NCBI GenBank assembly: GCA_016748015.1
Contig: JAAOMT010000436.1
Span: 1,880,866-1,944,865 of the forward strand
DNA from: Geosiphon pyriformis
Taxonomy: Eukaryota > Glomeromycota > Glomeromycetes > Archaeosporales > Geosiphonaceae
Length of the DNA stretch: 64,000 nucleotides
Direction: 5' to 3'
Shown one piece after another: positions 25,061 to 35,228 of this stretch (the first letter of the stretch is position 1; every line of letters starts with the position of its first letter). The notes below the pieces were generated by a model that was given only the letters and a program-made list of their open reading frames with translations, had not been told where the DNA came from and did not search any database. Made by a program: the position numbers and the translations under genes.

Positions 25061-25119
25061 TTTTCAAAACATTGTTCTTTGGAAAATTTTGGATATAGAA
25101 GAGAAAGAAGTTTTTTTTT

Positions 25120-25354
25120 AATTTTTTAATATAATTAAAAGTAAATTAATTGATTATATTTTTTAATAACTATTTTTAAATAATAATTACTGATTTAAAA
25201 TATCAAATTATTCAAATAAAAACATATAAAAATTTTAAAACATAACAAAATCTGTTGTTATTAAATTATATATATAATTAAACTATATTATAATTTAATT
25301 ATAATTAAGTTAATTATTAATTTTTTACTTAATTACTTTTATAATAAAAAGCAC
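25120..25354. other. AT-rich spacer
   Basis: This AT-rich DNA lies between LINE C2 and element C. No gene or RNA is visible. Its right end (about 25355-25377) matches the flank of element C at about 37483-37507 and is a likely target-site duplication. Confidence 0.4.
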
Positions 25355-27073
25355 TTTTTTTGTTAAAATTTTATTAATTTTTTTTTTTTTGCTTAATGAG
25401 TGCAGTCCAAAAACAATCTAATACTATGTATCAAAGAAATAATTTAAATTAGATGTTAATCATATGCTTTCTACATGTGACTAGTCACTCAAACCAATCA
25501 AAAACACACTACACTAAAACAATAAAAGGTGAGAATAATCTCAACCCACAAATTTTTTCAATAACACCATTCAGATTCCTAGAATCAAAAATAAACTCAC
25601 TAAGAAATAATCTAGTAGATTCAACACTACTTTTAACCTCAGCACTCGACATCCACCACAAAGCTATAGCACACTCAACAGTGTCCTTACTTAAGAGAGA
25701 AGGTTTGGCAGCCTACATATTATTATAATCTATGCCATCAAAGTCAACTTTAGATCTAAAACAAGCAATGTTCTTAGACACACCAACCAAAAGATTGGCA
25801 AAATTGTTAAAAGCATATTTCATAGAAAGGAGATCTTTCTCTAACTGAACATTCTTAACAGCATTATCATCAAGGAAATGAGATATCAAGGCAACCAAAA
25901 AGCCAATAGGCTTAACAATAGACTTTATCAAAGCAGCCAAATTCGAAATTTGCTTTTCCAAAGAGTCCAATCTGGACCCAACAGCAGGATCAACAACAGT
26001 CACAGGAGGGACAGAAGCCACCAAAGAAGGAAATTCAGACATAACAGAAGAAGCAAATGCCTTAGCATAAGACAAAGAACCAACAAAATGTGGTTTGAAC
26101 ACCTTGGAAGTTTTAAATGAAGGAGGTGGAGCAACTTTACAGTCCACAGCCAAATGACTCACTTCTTAACACCTAAAACAGTGCCGATAACCAAGAGTTT
26201 CCTACCAGATATGGCTCTTTCTCAGTATATCAATCCTCATAACAGCAAGATCCAGATTAGCTTGAGAGCCAAATGTAACCAGGACAAACTGAGAGTGATG
26301 ACCAGAATCAGGAGACTGAAGGATGAAACACGTTTACTCACCAACTCGAAAAATCATATCACTAATTTCAAAAGCTGTGCAGCCAGAAGGAAGATTAACC
26401 AACTTGGCCTTGAACCTATCACAAGACAAAATGGCCTCATTCTGATTAATAACTGGAAAGATCCTAATACTATCTTTGCCTACCAGAATTGACCAATGAT
26501 TGAGAGCAGCAGTAGCAGCATCCAATTTCTTAAAATAAACAACTACATACTGCCAAACATTAGCAGGCTTCAGCACAACATAGGCAACTTTATCAAATAC
26601 ACCAAGAGCCATCTTAATATCAGCAGCTGACACACCCAAAGGTACATCACGCAGTACAATAGTGGCAGAAGAGAAACCAGATTCAGAAACCACCAAAGAC
26701 TTGGCAATTTTAAGAGTGGCCAAATGAACAGAGCTTGTAAGCTCAACCAAAAATGCAGTTTCTAAAGACTGTTGAGAAGCAAACTCCACACAAAAAAGCT
26801 TTACATTGTCTTTTGAAACAGATTTAGCACCTAAAAAACCATGTACAGACTGAAAAACAGTCTTAACATGAGCCAATTTGATCTTAAAAGTAGCACCAAG
26901 CACCAGAATGGAGATTACCCACCCAGCAAACCTTTGACAACTAGTAATAGTTTTCCAAGCACCACCAGAAGGAGCACCAGAAACTAGAGAAGGAGATGAT
27001 TCAGTTTCCATTTGATCAGCCCAGTTCCCAAAAACAGGTAATCCAACAGAAAGAGATTGTTTTGCTTTTAAAA

Positions 27074-27077
27074 CTGG
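27074..27077. repeat. Gypsy target-site duplication, left
   Basis: CTGG precedes TGTTACC here and follows GGTAACA at 36897-36900. If the terminal A is counted with the target instead, the duplication is ACTGG. Confidence 0.8.
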
Positions 27078-27289
27078 TGTTACCAGACGAAATTAGAGAT
27101 ATTGTTTAGCATGAAATTACCCTTATAAATCTTATCATTAATTAGCATATATTATCATTTCAAATTATCACTTATTATATTAGCAAAATGTCCGAAATTA
27201 TCATTTAATTAATAACCCAATTTGTATATAACACAAATGTAACCTAAGTGTGATAATCAATCATGCAATACTCCGAAATATATAACATT

Positions 27290-27410
27290 CAAAAGTTCGC
27301 CAAAATTTGTAGAAATTTGCTAAAATAATTGATAGTTTACTGAAATATCTAATAGTTCGCAAAAATAACTTGTAGTTTGCCAAAATGTATCTTTAGTTCA
27401 GCAAAATTGT
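27290..27410 (+). promoter_or_regulatory. 20-bp periodic motif array in U3
   Basis: Six degenerate copies of a core like AGTTYGC-CAAAAT have their central GC/AAAAT junctions at 27300, 27320, 27340, 27360, 27380 and 27402, that is, every 20 bp for the first five. The right LTR keeps the same array at about 36128-36245. The position upstream of the TATA box suggests factor-binding sites in U3; that is inference. Confidence 0.55.
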
Positions 27411-27457
27411 AGAAAAGAGCAAAGTTCAAGTTCATAGAATAGTGTTATGACAAGTTG

Positions 27458-27465
27458 TATAAAAA
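27458..27465 (+). promoter_or_regulatory. LTR TATA box
   Basis: TATAAAAA lies about 380 bp into the left LTR. The right LTR has TATAAAA at 36294-36300. It is followed closely by a hairpin (27472-27488). It is the likely core promoter of the element, from pattern and position only. Confidence 0.6.
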
Positions 27466-28000
27466 AAGAGCTTTTCTCTTCGAGAAAATATATCTTACTT
27501 TAGATTTATCACTTAGAATCATTTCTACACACACAAAAAAAAATAAATATCAAATAATTCGAAAAAAAAACCAAATTTTTTTAATTATTGCACTTGGAAA
27601 ATCCTCAAAACCCAACTAACATTTTGAAATTGATTAGCTACCAATTTCAGTAAACTGTTAGTGACTCCAGGCCTGAATAGAAAACATTTCCCTTGATAAA
27701 ATCCTATTTCTTTTATATTTCTTTTATTTTTCTTTTCTTTTCTTATTACAATCATTAGGGTAGCCTACAGACAAGATTCCTGTAGAAGAGTTGACTTTCA
27801 CAGCAAAGTAACTACATATTTTAGTGAGCTTTCAGACAAGCAATTCCTGAGAAAGAGTTGACGTTTACTACAACGTAACTATACAAAGTAACTGGCACAG
27901 AATTGGCCATTCTACTTATAAGCCCAGCAGTTCAAATTATAGGAGATAATTTGAAGATAAATTCAGTTATCGGAGGTTCAAACACTTCCCATAGTCATGA

Positions 28001-29683
28001 ATTAACAGCATTACAACAAACATACAAGAGCTTAAGAAGAGACCAAAAAAACCACCAGTAACATTTGGTGCTCTTTCATGGAAACAACACAACAAAAACA
28101 ACTTCAAAGTGGCGACCACACCAGGCACAACAACTCTAGAGTATTACCAGTCAATTTACACCCACTGCAAGCAAAGATTCAACATTTCAGACGGAATTGA
28201 AGTTGTCAAGAAATCAGTATACTAATACATTGAAAACCACATTAACAATTATCTTTTTGGAAATTACAATATCTCAGAAGTTAGAAGCAATCTTTACAAT
28301 AATTTAGTACACTATTCACAGTTGGGAACTGAAGACCTTAACAGTGAAACACTTGCCACTTACTTTCAAAAACTTAATTTTAATATTATCAAGTACTGCG
28401 AAGAAACATATCCAGTGCAGTCTTAATACTCCATTGATTTTGAATCAGAGACAGAAACAAGCAACAAAGGCAAACAAAAATTGAAGCAATACTCAAAAAC
28501 CACCTCAAATACTCCAATACTACCAAAAACAACTGCCAAACACTTACAAACACCTGAACAAGGAACTAGTTCAAAACTTCTACTTATTATCACATTTTTT
28601 CTAGCTTCATTTGCACAAGCACAAATCCCTAATTCACTCTTAAATTGATTTGCAAGACTAAAAGATTTTACATCACTTAGAAGTCCCACCAGACAACAAG
28701 AACTCCTTCAAACTAGTTCTAATCTTCTTGACTTTTTAGCTGAAAATTGAAGTGAACACTCTGAGACAGCAGCAAACGAAGAAAACGACTCTAAAATATC
28801 TGAGGAAGAATCAATAGACAGTGAAAATAAAGAAGACAAAATGACAGCATACATCGCAAAAATCTCTGAATTTAATGGAGAAGACATTGAGACCAGTCCC
28901 CAAGAATGGCTCGACCAAGTTACTAAAGCTGAAGATGCAAATGGATGGAATGCTGCCAGAATGTTAAGAACAATTCCCTACTTTCTCAAAGGAACAGCAG
29001 GTGAATAGTTCAAAAACTTGACCACCCTTTTTAATGACTGAACAGCTTTCAAAACTGCCTTCTTAGAACAATTCACTGATAACAACACCTCAATCACACT
29101 TCAAAATTGTTTTTGCAATATCAAACAAGAACCCTCTAAATCTGTTATGACTTATATTGGGAAATTCAACAAATTTTTTAGACAAATTCACCAACTTGAA
29201 ACTAATGATTATTATTCCGATGCTCAAATTTTGGATCAATTTATTGCTGGTTTAAAAGATAAACTGATTAAAAAAGTTCGCCCACATGTCCCAGAAGATT
29301 TAAACTCTGCCATTCAGCATGCAAAGAGATATGAAATAGCCATGGAAGAAGCCAATTATACAAAACTCATGAACTTAGCTATTGGAGAGACCAACTCAGC
29401 AGCTGAAGAGAAAATTGACCAACTCACAAAAAAAGTCAAAAACTATTTTACCAACCAACAACAACAGCAATCCCAAAGACAGAATCAAAACAACTTCACA
29501 TTATTCTCTAATAACCAGCCTCAGAATTGCTATTACTGCGGAATTCCTGGCCACTGGAAAAGAGATTGCAGAAAGCTACAACACGACCAACAAAATAGGA
29601 GTAATCAATGTTACCTTCCACTGCAGCAATCTTATTTTCAACCACCACCACCAGCATACTATCCACCAAGACCCCAATATTAA
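28001..29683 (+). pseudogene. gag: capsid/nucleocapsid protein, broken
   Basis: The frame is open from inside the LTR (about 28001) through the primer site to TAA at 29681, apart from nonsense codons. The first in-frame ATG is at 28841 (MTAYIAKI). The block EWLDQVTKAEDANGW...FLKGTAGE begins a retrotransposon gag capsid domain (about 28850-29330). Two Trp positions in it are now stops (TAG after GTAGE, TGA after FND). A canonical zinc knuckle CYYCGIPGHWKRDC lies at 29528-29569, then a Gln/Pro/Tyr-rich tail. It would form the particle and bind element RNA. The upstream 280 codons have an acidic, Ser/Thr-rich end before the ATG. Confidence 0.8.
28066..28081 (+). promoter_or_regulatory. Candidate tRNA primer-binding site
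   Basis: TGGTGCTCTTTCATGG begins two bases after the left LTR. The leading TGG would pair with a tRNA 3' CCA end. I cannot name the tRNA without a search. The site lies inside the open gag frame. Confidence 0.5.
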
Positions 29684-30306
29684 GTGCCTGCTCGAAGATT
29701 AATTCCACAAAATCAATTTACACCACAAAGCCGATACCAAGTAAACAACAATAGAATCAATTCGAACAACCAATTGGTTCCCCAAAATTCAGTTCAACCA
29801 ATACCCAACCATTATCATACTCAACCTAGTTATTTTATGATGCCAGAAGAACAGAATTTTTGTCATACTGCACTCTCAGAAAGTAGAGCTGCAGCACAAC
29901 AACAAAACCTTTCCTATACTCCTACCACAATCCCACCAGCCAGAATTACTGAAAATGCCAACCTTTCAGATATATTCCCTTTCAAATTTGAAGCAAATAA
30001 ATCACCATTCTTGCTTAGCAATGCAGCAGCTAACAAGCAAAAAGCCATAACTGCAATGTACACAAAAGCTGAAGTAGAAGGAAAGCCAATTCAATTAATC
30101 TTAAATAGTGAATCTGCTGGGAGTATTATCACTTACCAGTTGATACAACAGTTAAAGAGAAATGTTGACCGACCAGCTCAAACAGTAATTGTCACTGCTG
30201 ATGACATGAAAAAGACTCCAGTAGGGGAAATTGACAATTTTCCATTCACTCTCGATGGAATCACCATTCCAGTCAAAGTTTTTGTAATGGATGCTCCCCA
30301 GTATTA
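29684..30306 (+). pseudogene. Aspartic protease domain, active site lost
   Basis: The same frame as gag continues after TAA at 29681. A linker rich in Gln/Asn/Pro leads to a retropepsin-like domain at about 30040-30306: AMYTKAEVEGKPIQLIL, then NSES (30104-30115), AGSIITYQLIQQL. In active family members the catalytic triplet is D-S/T-G; here it is N-S-E, two changes that each fit a G-to-A substitution. The frame ends with TAA at 30305. A broken, inactive maturation protease is the best reading. Confidence 0.75.
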
Positions 30307-30395
30307 AGCCCTTGTTAGAAACAACTGGCTTCAAAAAGCCAATGCAAAATTAGACTGGGAAACCCAAGAGCTACAAATCTCTTACCAAGAACAAC

Positions 30396-31381
30396 ATGTC
30401 TGAGTACCAGTCATTTGTGGTACATTCAACAAATGCTCCGAAAAAGCCCCGGCTTTTGAATTCAAACCAGAAGAAGAAAAACCCATCATTGAAACATTTA
30501 TGGCACTTGAATCAACCTCCAATTGGGCCAATGAAACTGAACAACAGTACTTTTCAAATGATTCTCTTAAAACAAAAGAACCAGTGACAACCGAATGGAA
30601 TGTTTTTTATTCAAAACCAGAACCACGAAAACAACGTTCCTATATTCCACTCAAATGCAAGGACTGCCACAAGAAACTCTTCTCAATGGAAGCCTGTATT
30701 TCACCTGAAGAAAAATATGAAAATCATACTTGTTATTACTGCAAGACTTGCCATAGAGAACAATGGGACCATCTAATAAAAAGAAGCAAAAAATGGGATA
30801 ACACCCCTTGTTTGACTTGTGGAGATATGCTACCAGAAGAATGCAATTGAATTAATATAGCAATGAGAAGAGAAGTCTGCAATCAAACCTGCCAATATGC
30901 TTTATTAATTGCAGAAAAAGTCAAAAGAGGAACACCTTTTAATGCAGCATACAACAGTGCTCTTAACAAACTTTATTACTACCCCTATGATGCTGAGATG
31001 ATTTTTGATCTAGCAATGGCATTGATTAATGGAGCTACTAAAGAAGATGTCTATCAAATGAAGGAAGCAGAATACATTGAATACATCATGAAATTAGCTA
31101 GATTTGATTACGAAGATAAAGTAGAAGTTTACCACCAAATCACAAGTCATATCTACCCAACCCAAGAAGCTTAAATTCAATGATTGGAGCAAATGAACAT
31201 TAGGCTATGTGAAGAATGCATTATGCTTTGTAATGAAAAGTGGTGTCCTAAATGCTATGCTCTTAGCATTCCTCTGCTCAATAAAAATGATGAAAATGAA
31301 ATTGAATTCGGAGAACCTGAAGCAACAGAAAAAATTGGAATAACACCCATTTATCTCATTGAAAATCAGTCTGTCTTGTAA
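30396..31381 (+). pseudogene. Cys-rich modules between protease and dUTPase
   Basis: This is still the gag-pol frame, with stops at 30401 (TGA), 30848 (TGA), 31172 and 31379. One block (about 30650-30850) has CKDCHKK, CYYCKTCH and CLTC...C pairs spaced like a zinc-binding module. It is followed by a helix-like stretch (CNQTCQYALLIAEKVKRG, INGATKEDVYQM). A second block at 31205-31260 has CEECIMLC and CPKCYAL. I know no standard Ty3/gypsy domain here. It resembles a multi-zinc binding unit, of unknown role. Recurrent copies in related genomes would decide whether it is ancestral to this family. Confidence 0.6.
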
Positions 31382-31387
31382 CTCAAA

Positions 31388-31810
31388 TACTTCAACAACA
31401 ATAAACAAGGAATAAAACCCGAGAAAGCACATGAAATTGATGCTGGATATGATCTAAAATATCCAGACAAAGATATTCTTGTTCTTAAACCCAAATTTCT
31501 CACAAAAATCAACCTCAAAATTGCTCTTGAAATTCCGTCAAGAGCAATAGTTCAAATCGCCTTCCGGCCTTCTCTGGCAAGCAAAGGAATCAATGTCAGA
31601 GGAGGAATAATTGATGCTGGATATACTGGTGACATAACAGTAATACTCCAAAACGAAACTGACAAGCCATTTAAAATTGAACATGCTGAAAAAATTGTCC
31701 AAGCCATTTATTTACCCTTAATCAACATTTTGGGTTTACAATTAGTCAGTCAAAGAGAACAATTGGGAAAAAATAAAAGAGGAACCAATGGTTTTGGTTC
31801 AACTGGATGA
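31388..31810 (+). pseudogene. dUTPase domain inside the polyprotein
   Basis: The order of trimeric dUTPase motifs is clear: HEIDAGYDL (motif 1), RPSLASKG (motif 2, usual RSxLAxxG), GGIIDAGYTGDI with the catalytic Asp and Tyr (motif 3), KIVQAIYLP (motif 4) and RGTNGFGSTG (motif 5). It is followed at once by TGA at 31808. dUTPase hydrolyses dUTP to dUMP and limits uracil in newly made DNA. In a retroelement it would act on the pool used for reverse transcription. Its position, before the reverse transcriptase in the same frame, indicates a polyprotein domain, not a host gene. The catalytic residues look intact, though the frame is broken on both sides. Confidence 0.88.
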
Positions 31811-32965
31811 TTCACAGTTCCAGTAAACATAGCTCTTAATGAACAAAGTGAATCTCACCAGATTCTATGACTTCCATAACCAATTACTATTTTACTCTTT
31901 AAAGAATATCTGGAAATCTACACCTGCCTAAAGCCAACAACCACACAACAAATTTTTGAGTCCAATGAACAAATCTGCTTGGAACATAAAATCTTGATTC
32001 CAAACATTTATATTCCAGAAAGAACAAAAAAAGTCTGAGTTACTTTTTACAATCCCAACAATTATCCCATAGTTTTATTAAATAACTTAGAAATTGGAGT
32101 TATTCACAGTAATATCTTTCAACAAGAATTACCCTAAATAGTCCCCAATTTTCCTGAAATTATTGGACATTCACTACCAAAAATCAACCCAAAACCCAGC
32201 TCTGAAAACTACCATGTTGTCATAGAAAAACTATCTTGAATTAACATAAAACAACTTGAACCACAACAACAAAACCAGCTCAAAGAGCTAATTGCAGAAT
32301 TTGCTGATATCTTTGCCAAAAACAACAATAACTTAGGAAGAACTAATTTGGTTCAACACCAAATCTATACAGGAGATACCAAATCAAGGCGACAACAAGC
32401 CTACCAAGTTGCTCCAGAAAGCCACCAATTTATCAGAGAAGAAGTACAACAAATGCTTAACAATGGGCTTATTCAACCATCAATGAGTCTATGGGCTTCA
32501 CCTGTGGTCCTAGTTAAAAAAAAAAATGGAAAGATATGATTTTGTGTTGATTATTGACAACTCAACAGTGTTACCATTGGTAATGCCTACCCTCTTCTCC
32601 AAATTGATGACATGTTGAATGCCCTTGGAAAGTCCAAATACTTTTCAATATTAGATCTAGAAAGCAGATACTGGCAAGTTGCCATGGACCCCAAAGATTG
32701 TCCCAAGACAGCCTTCACAACTCAAGGAGGAAACTACAAATTCAATGTAATGCCTTTCGGATTATGCAACATGCCAGCAACATTTCAGAGATTAATAAAT
32801 ATTGTCTATAAAGGACTCCTTTGGAAGTCAGTAGTCGTTTATCTTGACAATACTGATGTTTATTTTTCATCATTCGAATTATACTTAAAACACCTACAAG
32901 AAGTTTTTTAATGATTACAAAAAGCAGAATTAAAATTAAACATTGAAAAATGTCATTTTGGAAAA
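31811..32965 (+). pseudogene. Reverse transcriptase domain, catalytic YLDD changed to YLDN
   Basis: After a divergent linker (31811-32300), an RT fold is clear: VAPESHQFIREEVQQML, SLWASPVVLVKKKNGK, FCVDY, DLESRYWQVAMDP, FGLCNMPATFQRLINIVYKGLLWKSVVVYLD. The catalytic box at 32840-32851 reads Y-L-D-N; family members have Y-L-D-D. TGA stops replace residues after KNGKI and after FCVDY, at positions that are Arg in relatives, matching CGA to TGA changes. A TAA ends this block at 32909, after which the same frame continues. It is inactive by both nonsense and loss of a catalytic Asp. Confidence 0.88.
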
Positions 32966-33655
32966 ACAAGTTTGGCTTTTCTTGGCCACATAGTTAGTAA
33001 AGAAAGAGTCAAACCAGACCCAGAAAAAATCAGTGCTGTCAAGAACTTCAAGACTTCACGAAATACCACAGAATTGAGAGGATTTATTGGATTAGCTTCC
33101 TATTACCAAAAATTTATCAAAGGATTCTCAGAAATCGCAAAACCCCTCAACCAGCTCACTACTAAAAATGTTGAATACAAATGGACAGAAGAACACCAAA
33201 AAGCTTTTGAAATTCTCAAGGAAAAGCTGATAACAGCTCCAATTCTCGTCTACTCAGACTTCAGTAACCAATTCTGACTAGCTACAGATGCTTCTTACAC
33301 TGCCTTTGGAGCCATCTTATCACAATTAGATGACAACAGAAATGAGCGAGTAATCGCTTATACTAGCAGAACATTAAAACCAGCTGAGAAAAACTACCCT
33401 ACCACAGAACTAGAAACAGCAGCTGTAATTTGGGCCCTATACTACTTCAACCTTTATCTCAGGCCTAAAGAATTTGATATTATCACTGATAATATTGAAC
33501 TTAAATAGCTTCAGAACAAAAACACTCAGCTGAACACCAAACAAACCCGATGGACAGGATTTTTAGCCAACTACTGATACATTGTACATCACAAACCAGG
33601 AAAGCTTCACACCAATGTTGATTGTCTCTCAAGAATGAGGCAAGATTAGAACACA
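32966..33655 (+). pseudogene. RT connection and RNase H domain
   Basis: The frame continues with FLGHIVSKERVKPDPEKI and the RT thumb/connection (LRGFIGLASYYQKFIKGFSEIAKPLNQLT). The RNase H domain (about 33270-33640) keeps LATDASYTAFGAIL, ELETAAVIWAL, IITDNIELK and VDCLSRM. The usual Asp-Glu-Asp-Asp residues therefore appear retained, unlike in protease, RT and integrase. Stops occur at 33276 (TGA before LATDAS), 33506 (TAG) and nearby. Two small frame changes near 33655 and 33705 connect it to the integrase. Confidence 0.8.
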
Positions 33656-33659
33656 AAAC

Positions 33660-35010
33660 CAACATCCATTTGAATTAGCAGTAACAAAAACAACAAACAA
33701 TGAACCCTAAAAACTACAACAATTTCAAACAATATTTGAAAACACTAACAATCTCAACAGATTGGTCTTCAGATGAAAAACACCAATTACAACAAAAAGC
33801 CAAACAATATTTTCTACACAACAACACCATTTATTATCAAAACTTCAGAAATCCAGACAAACCACTCAGATTAATACAGGAAAATGAGAAGGAAACTATC
33901 TTATACAACATGCATTCAAACTCTTTATCAGCACATCTAGAAAAAGATAGCACCACCCAAAGAACATTAGAACACTACTTTTGGCCCCAAATGAGAAAAG
34001 ACATTCACAAATACATTAAAACTTGTGAGATTTGTCAAAAAAGAGGAGGAACTCACCCTATAGAATCTTTAAATCCAATCAAAGTTGGACAACCTTTTGA
34101 CCGAGTTGGTATCGATTTAGTTGGACCACTACCTATTACAAACCAAGAAAACTGTTATATCACAATAGCTGTAAATTATCTCACCAAATGGCCTGAAGCC
34201 AGAGCCATTCAACGAGCAGATGCGAAATCAGTAGCAAATTTCATTTATGAAGACATTATCTGTAGACATGGTTGTTCAATTGAACTTTTGTCCAACCAAG
34301 GAACACATTTTGTGAACAACCTAATACAAGAAATTTGTGAACGATTTAATGTCAAAAGACCTTTGTCTTCACCCTATCATCTACAAACAAATAGACTTGT
34401 AGAACATTTCAATAGGACACTGTGTGAATCATTAGCCAAAGTCTCAACCAATTTTGAACAGGAATGGGATATTTTTATTCCATCAGTGTTACTAGCATAT
34501 AAAACACTAAAACAAGATACCACAAAACACATACTATTTGACTTAAGCTATGGAAAGACAACAACGTTACCAATTAATTTCACCATGGAACCATATCCAG
34601 TACAACCAATAAACAAAAAAAACTTTCAGGAAACACTCCAATGAAGAGCCTACACTCTTCTTAGCACATTAGAAGGAAAACGACAAATAGCAGCCACCCA
34701 TATCAAACACTCCCAAGCTCAACAAAAAAAACGGCATGACAACAAATTGCCACCAGTCACCAATGAATTTAAAGTCGGAAACAAAGTTCTCTTACACAGA
34801 ACTAAAGCTGAAAAACAATGGAGTGGAAAATTCAAAAATAAATGGGATGGATCATTCTTCATTCACAAAATCTTAGAAAATGGATCATACAAGTTAAGAC
34901 TTGATGACAAAATCCTAGTAAAAGTCGCACATGAGAATCGACTGAAACATTATCATTCCAGAAACAATCTTGAACCATTAATTCCCAAATTGGTACAAAT
35001 TCCCCTTTAA
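33660..35010 (+). pseudogene. Integrase, second catalytic Asp changed to Asn
   Basis: In forward frame 1 this is a gypsy-type integrase. The N-terminal HHCC-like part (NMHSNSLSAHL and CEICQKRG) is at 33900-34060. The core has GIDLVGPLP (first Asp), SNQGTHFVNN where SDQGTHF is expected (AAC at 34294-34296), and LVEHFNRTL with the catalytic Glu (GAA at 34402). TGA at 34642 breaks it before the C-terminal part. That part (34645-35010) has FKVGNKVLLHRTKAEKQWSGKFKNKWDGSFFIHKI, a GPY/F-like module, and no chromodomain. It would insert element DNA; this copy cannot, because the DDE triad is D-N-E. Confidence 0.88.
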
Positions 35011-35228
35011 TTAAGCCCGAAAATATTCCCCAAAATTTAGAACCAAGAGTTGTTATTGAACAACCTCCCAACTTGAACACTTAATTTAAATTTACTATAG
35101 TTATTTCCATATAAATTAAAAACCATTTTACAAAACAAAACACACTGAAAAGACAAAAATAAACATAAAAACTCACATACCAAAAATATTTTTCAATCTA
35201 TTTTTCTCTCACTTAAATTTTTATAATA
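35011..35228. other. Spacer between integrase and ORF3
   Basis: This is AT-rich sequence with short non-conserved frames and no feature I can support. Confidence 0.4.

Larger units (their letters stand above)
17383..25114 (-). mobile_element. LINE C2: old, heavily AT-eroded full-length LINE
   Basis: The 3' end is a T-run at 17383-17392 followed by an eroded shared tail (to about 17520). The 5' end at about 25114 reads, on the minus strand, AAAACTTCTTTCTC, as in LINEs B and E. ORF2 and ORF1 can be followed throughout but are full of stops and small indels. Similar flanks (tttaatataa near 17373 and 25125) suggest a target-site duplication. This is much more A+T-rich than B, D or E, so it is older or more exposed to mutation. 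Confidence 0.8.
27078..28063 (+). repeat. Left LTR
   Basis: This is a 986-bp LTR starting TGTTACCAGA and ending CCAGTAACA. It contains a 20-bp-period motif array (27290-27410), a TATA box (27458), a hairpin just downstream, and an AATAAA near 27540. Compared with the right LTR, differences in the first 150 bp are about five, nearly all C/T or G/A, so the insertion is not recent. Confidence 0.9.

Noticed and set aside
25378-25391. Poly-T runs as transcription terminators
   Set aside because: Each run sits at the 3' end of a minus-strand LINE-type element and is the complement of its poly(A) tail.
27290-27410. CRISPR-like spaced repeats in the LTR
   Set aside because: Repeats are too short, degenerate and without unique spacers; the element is eukaryotic and the array is present in both LTRs.
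31388-31810. dUTPase as a host gene
   Set aside because: It lies between protease and RT in the same frame and inside the LTR pair.
11480-34642. TGA read as Trp (alternative genetic code) to explain the many TGA stops
   Set aside because: TAA and TAG stops also occur inside the same frames, some TGA replace Arg codons, and NOP58 reads normally, so mutation explains it better.
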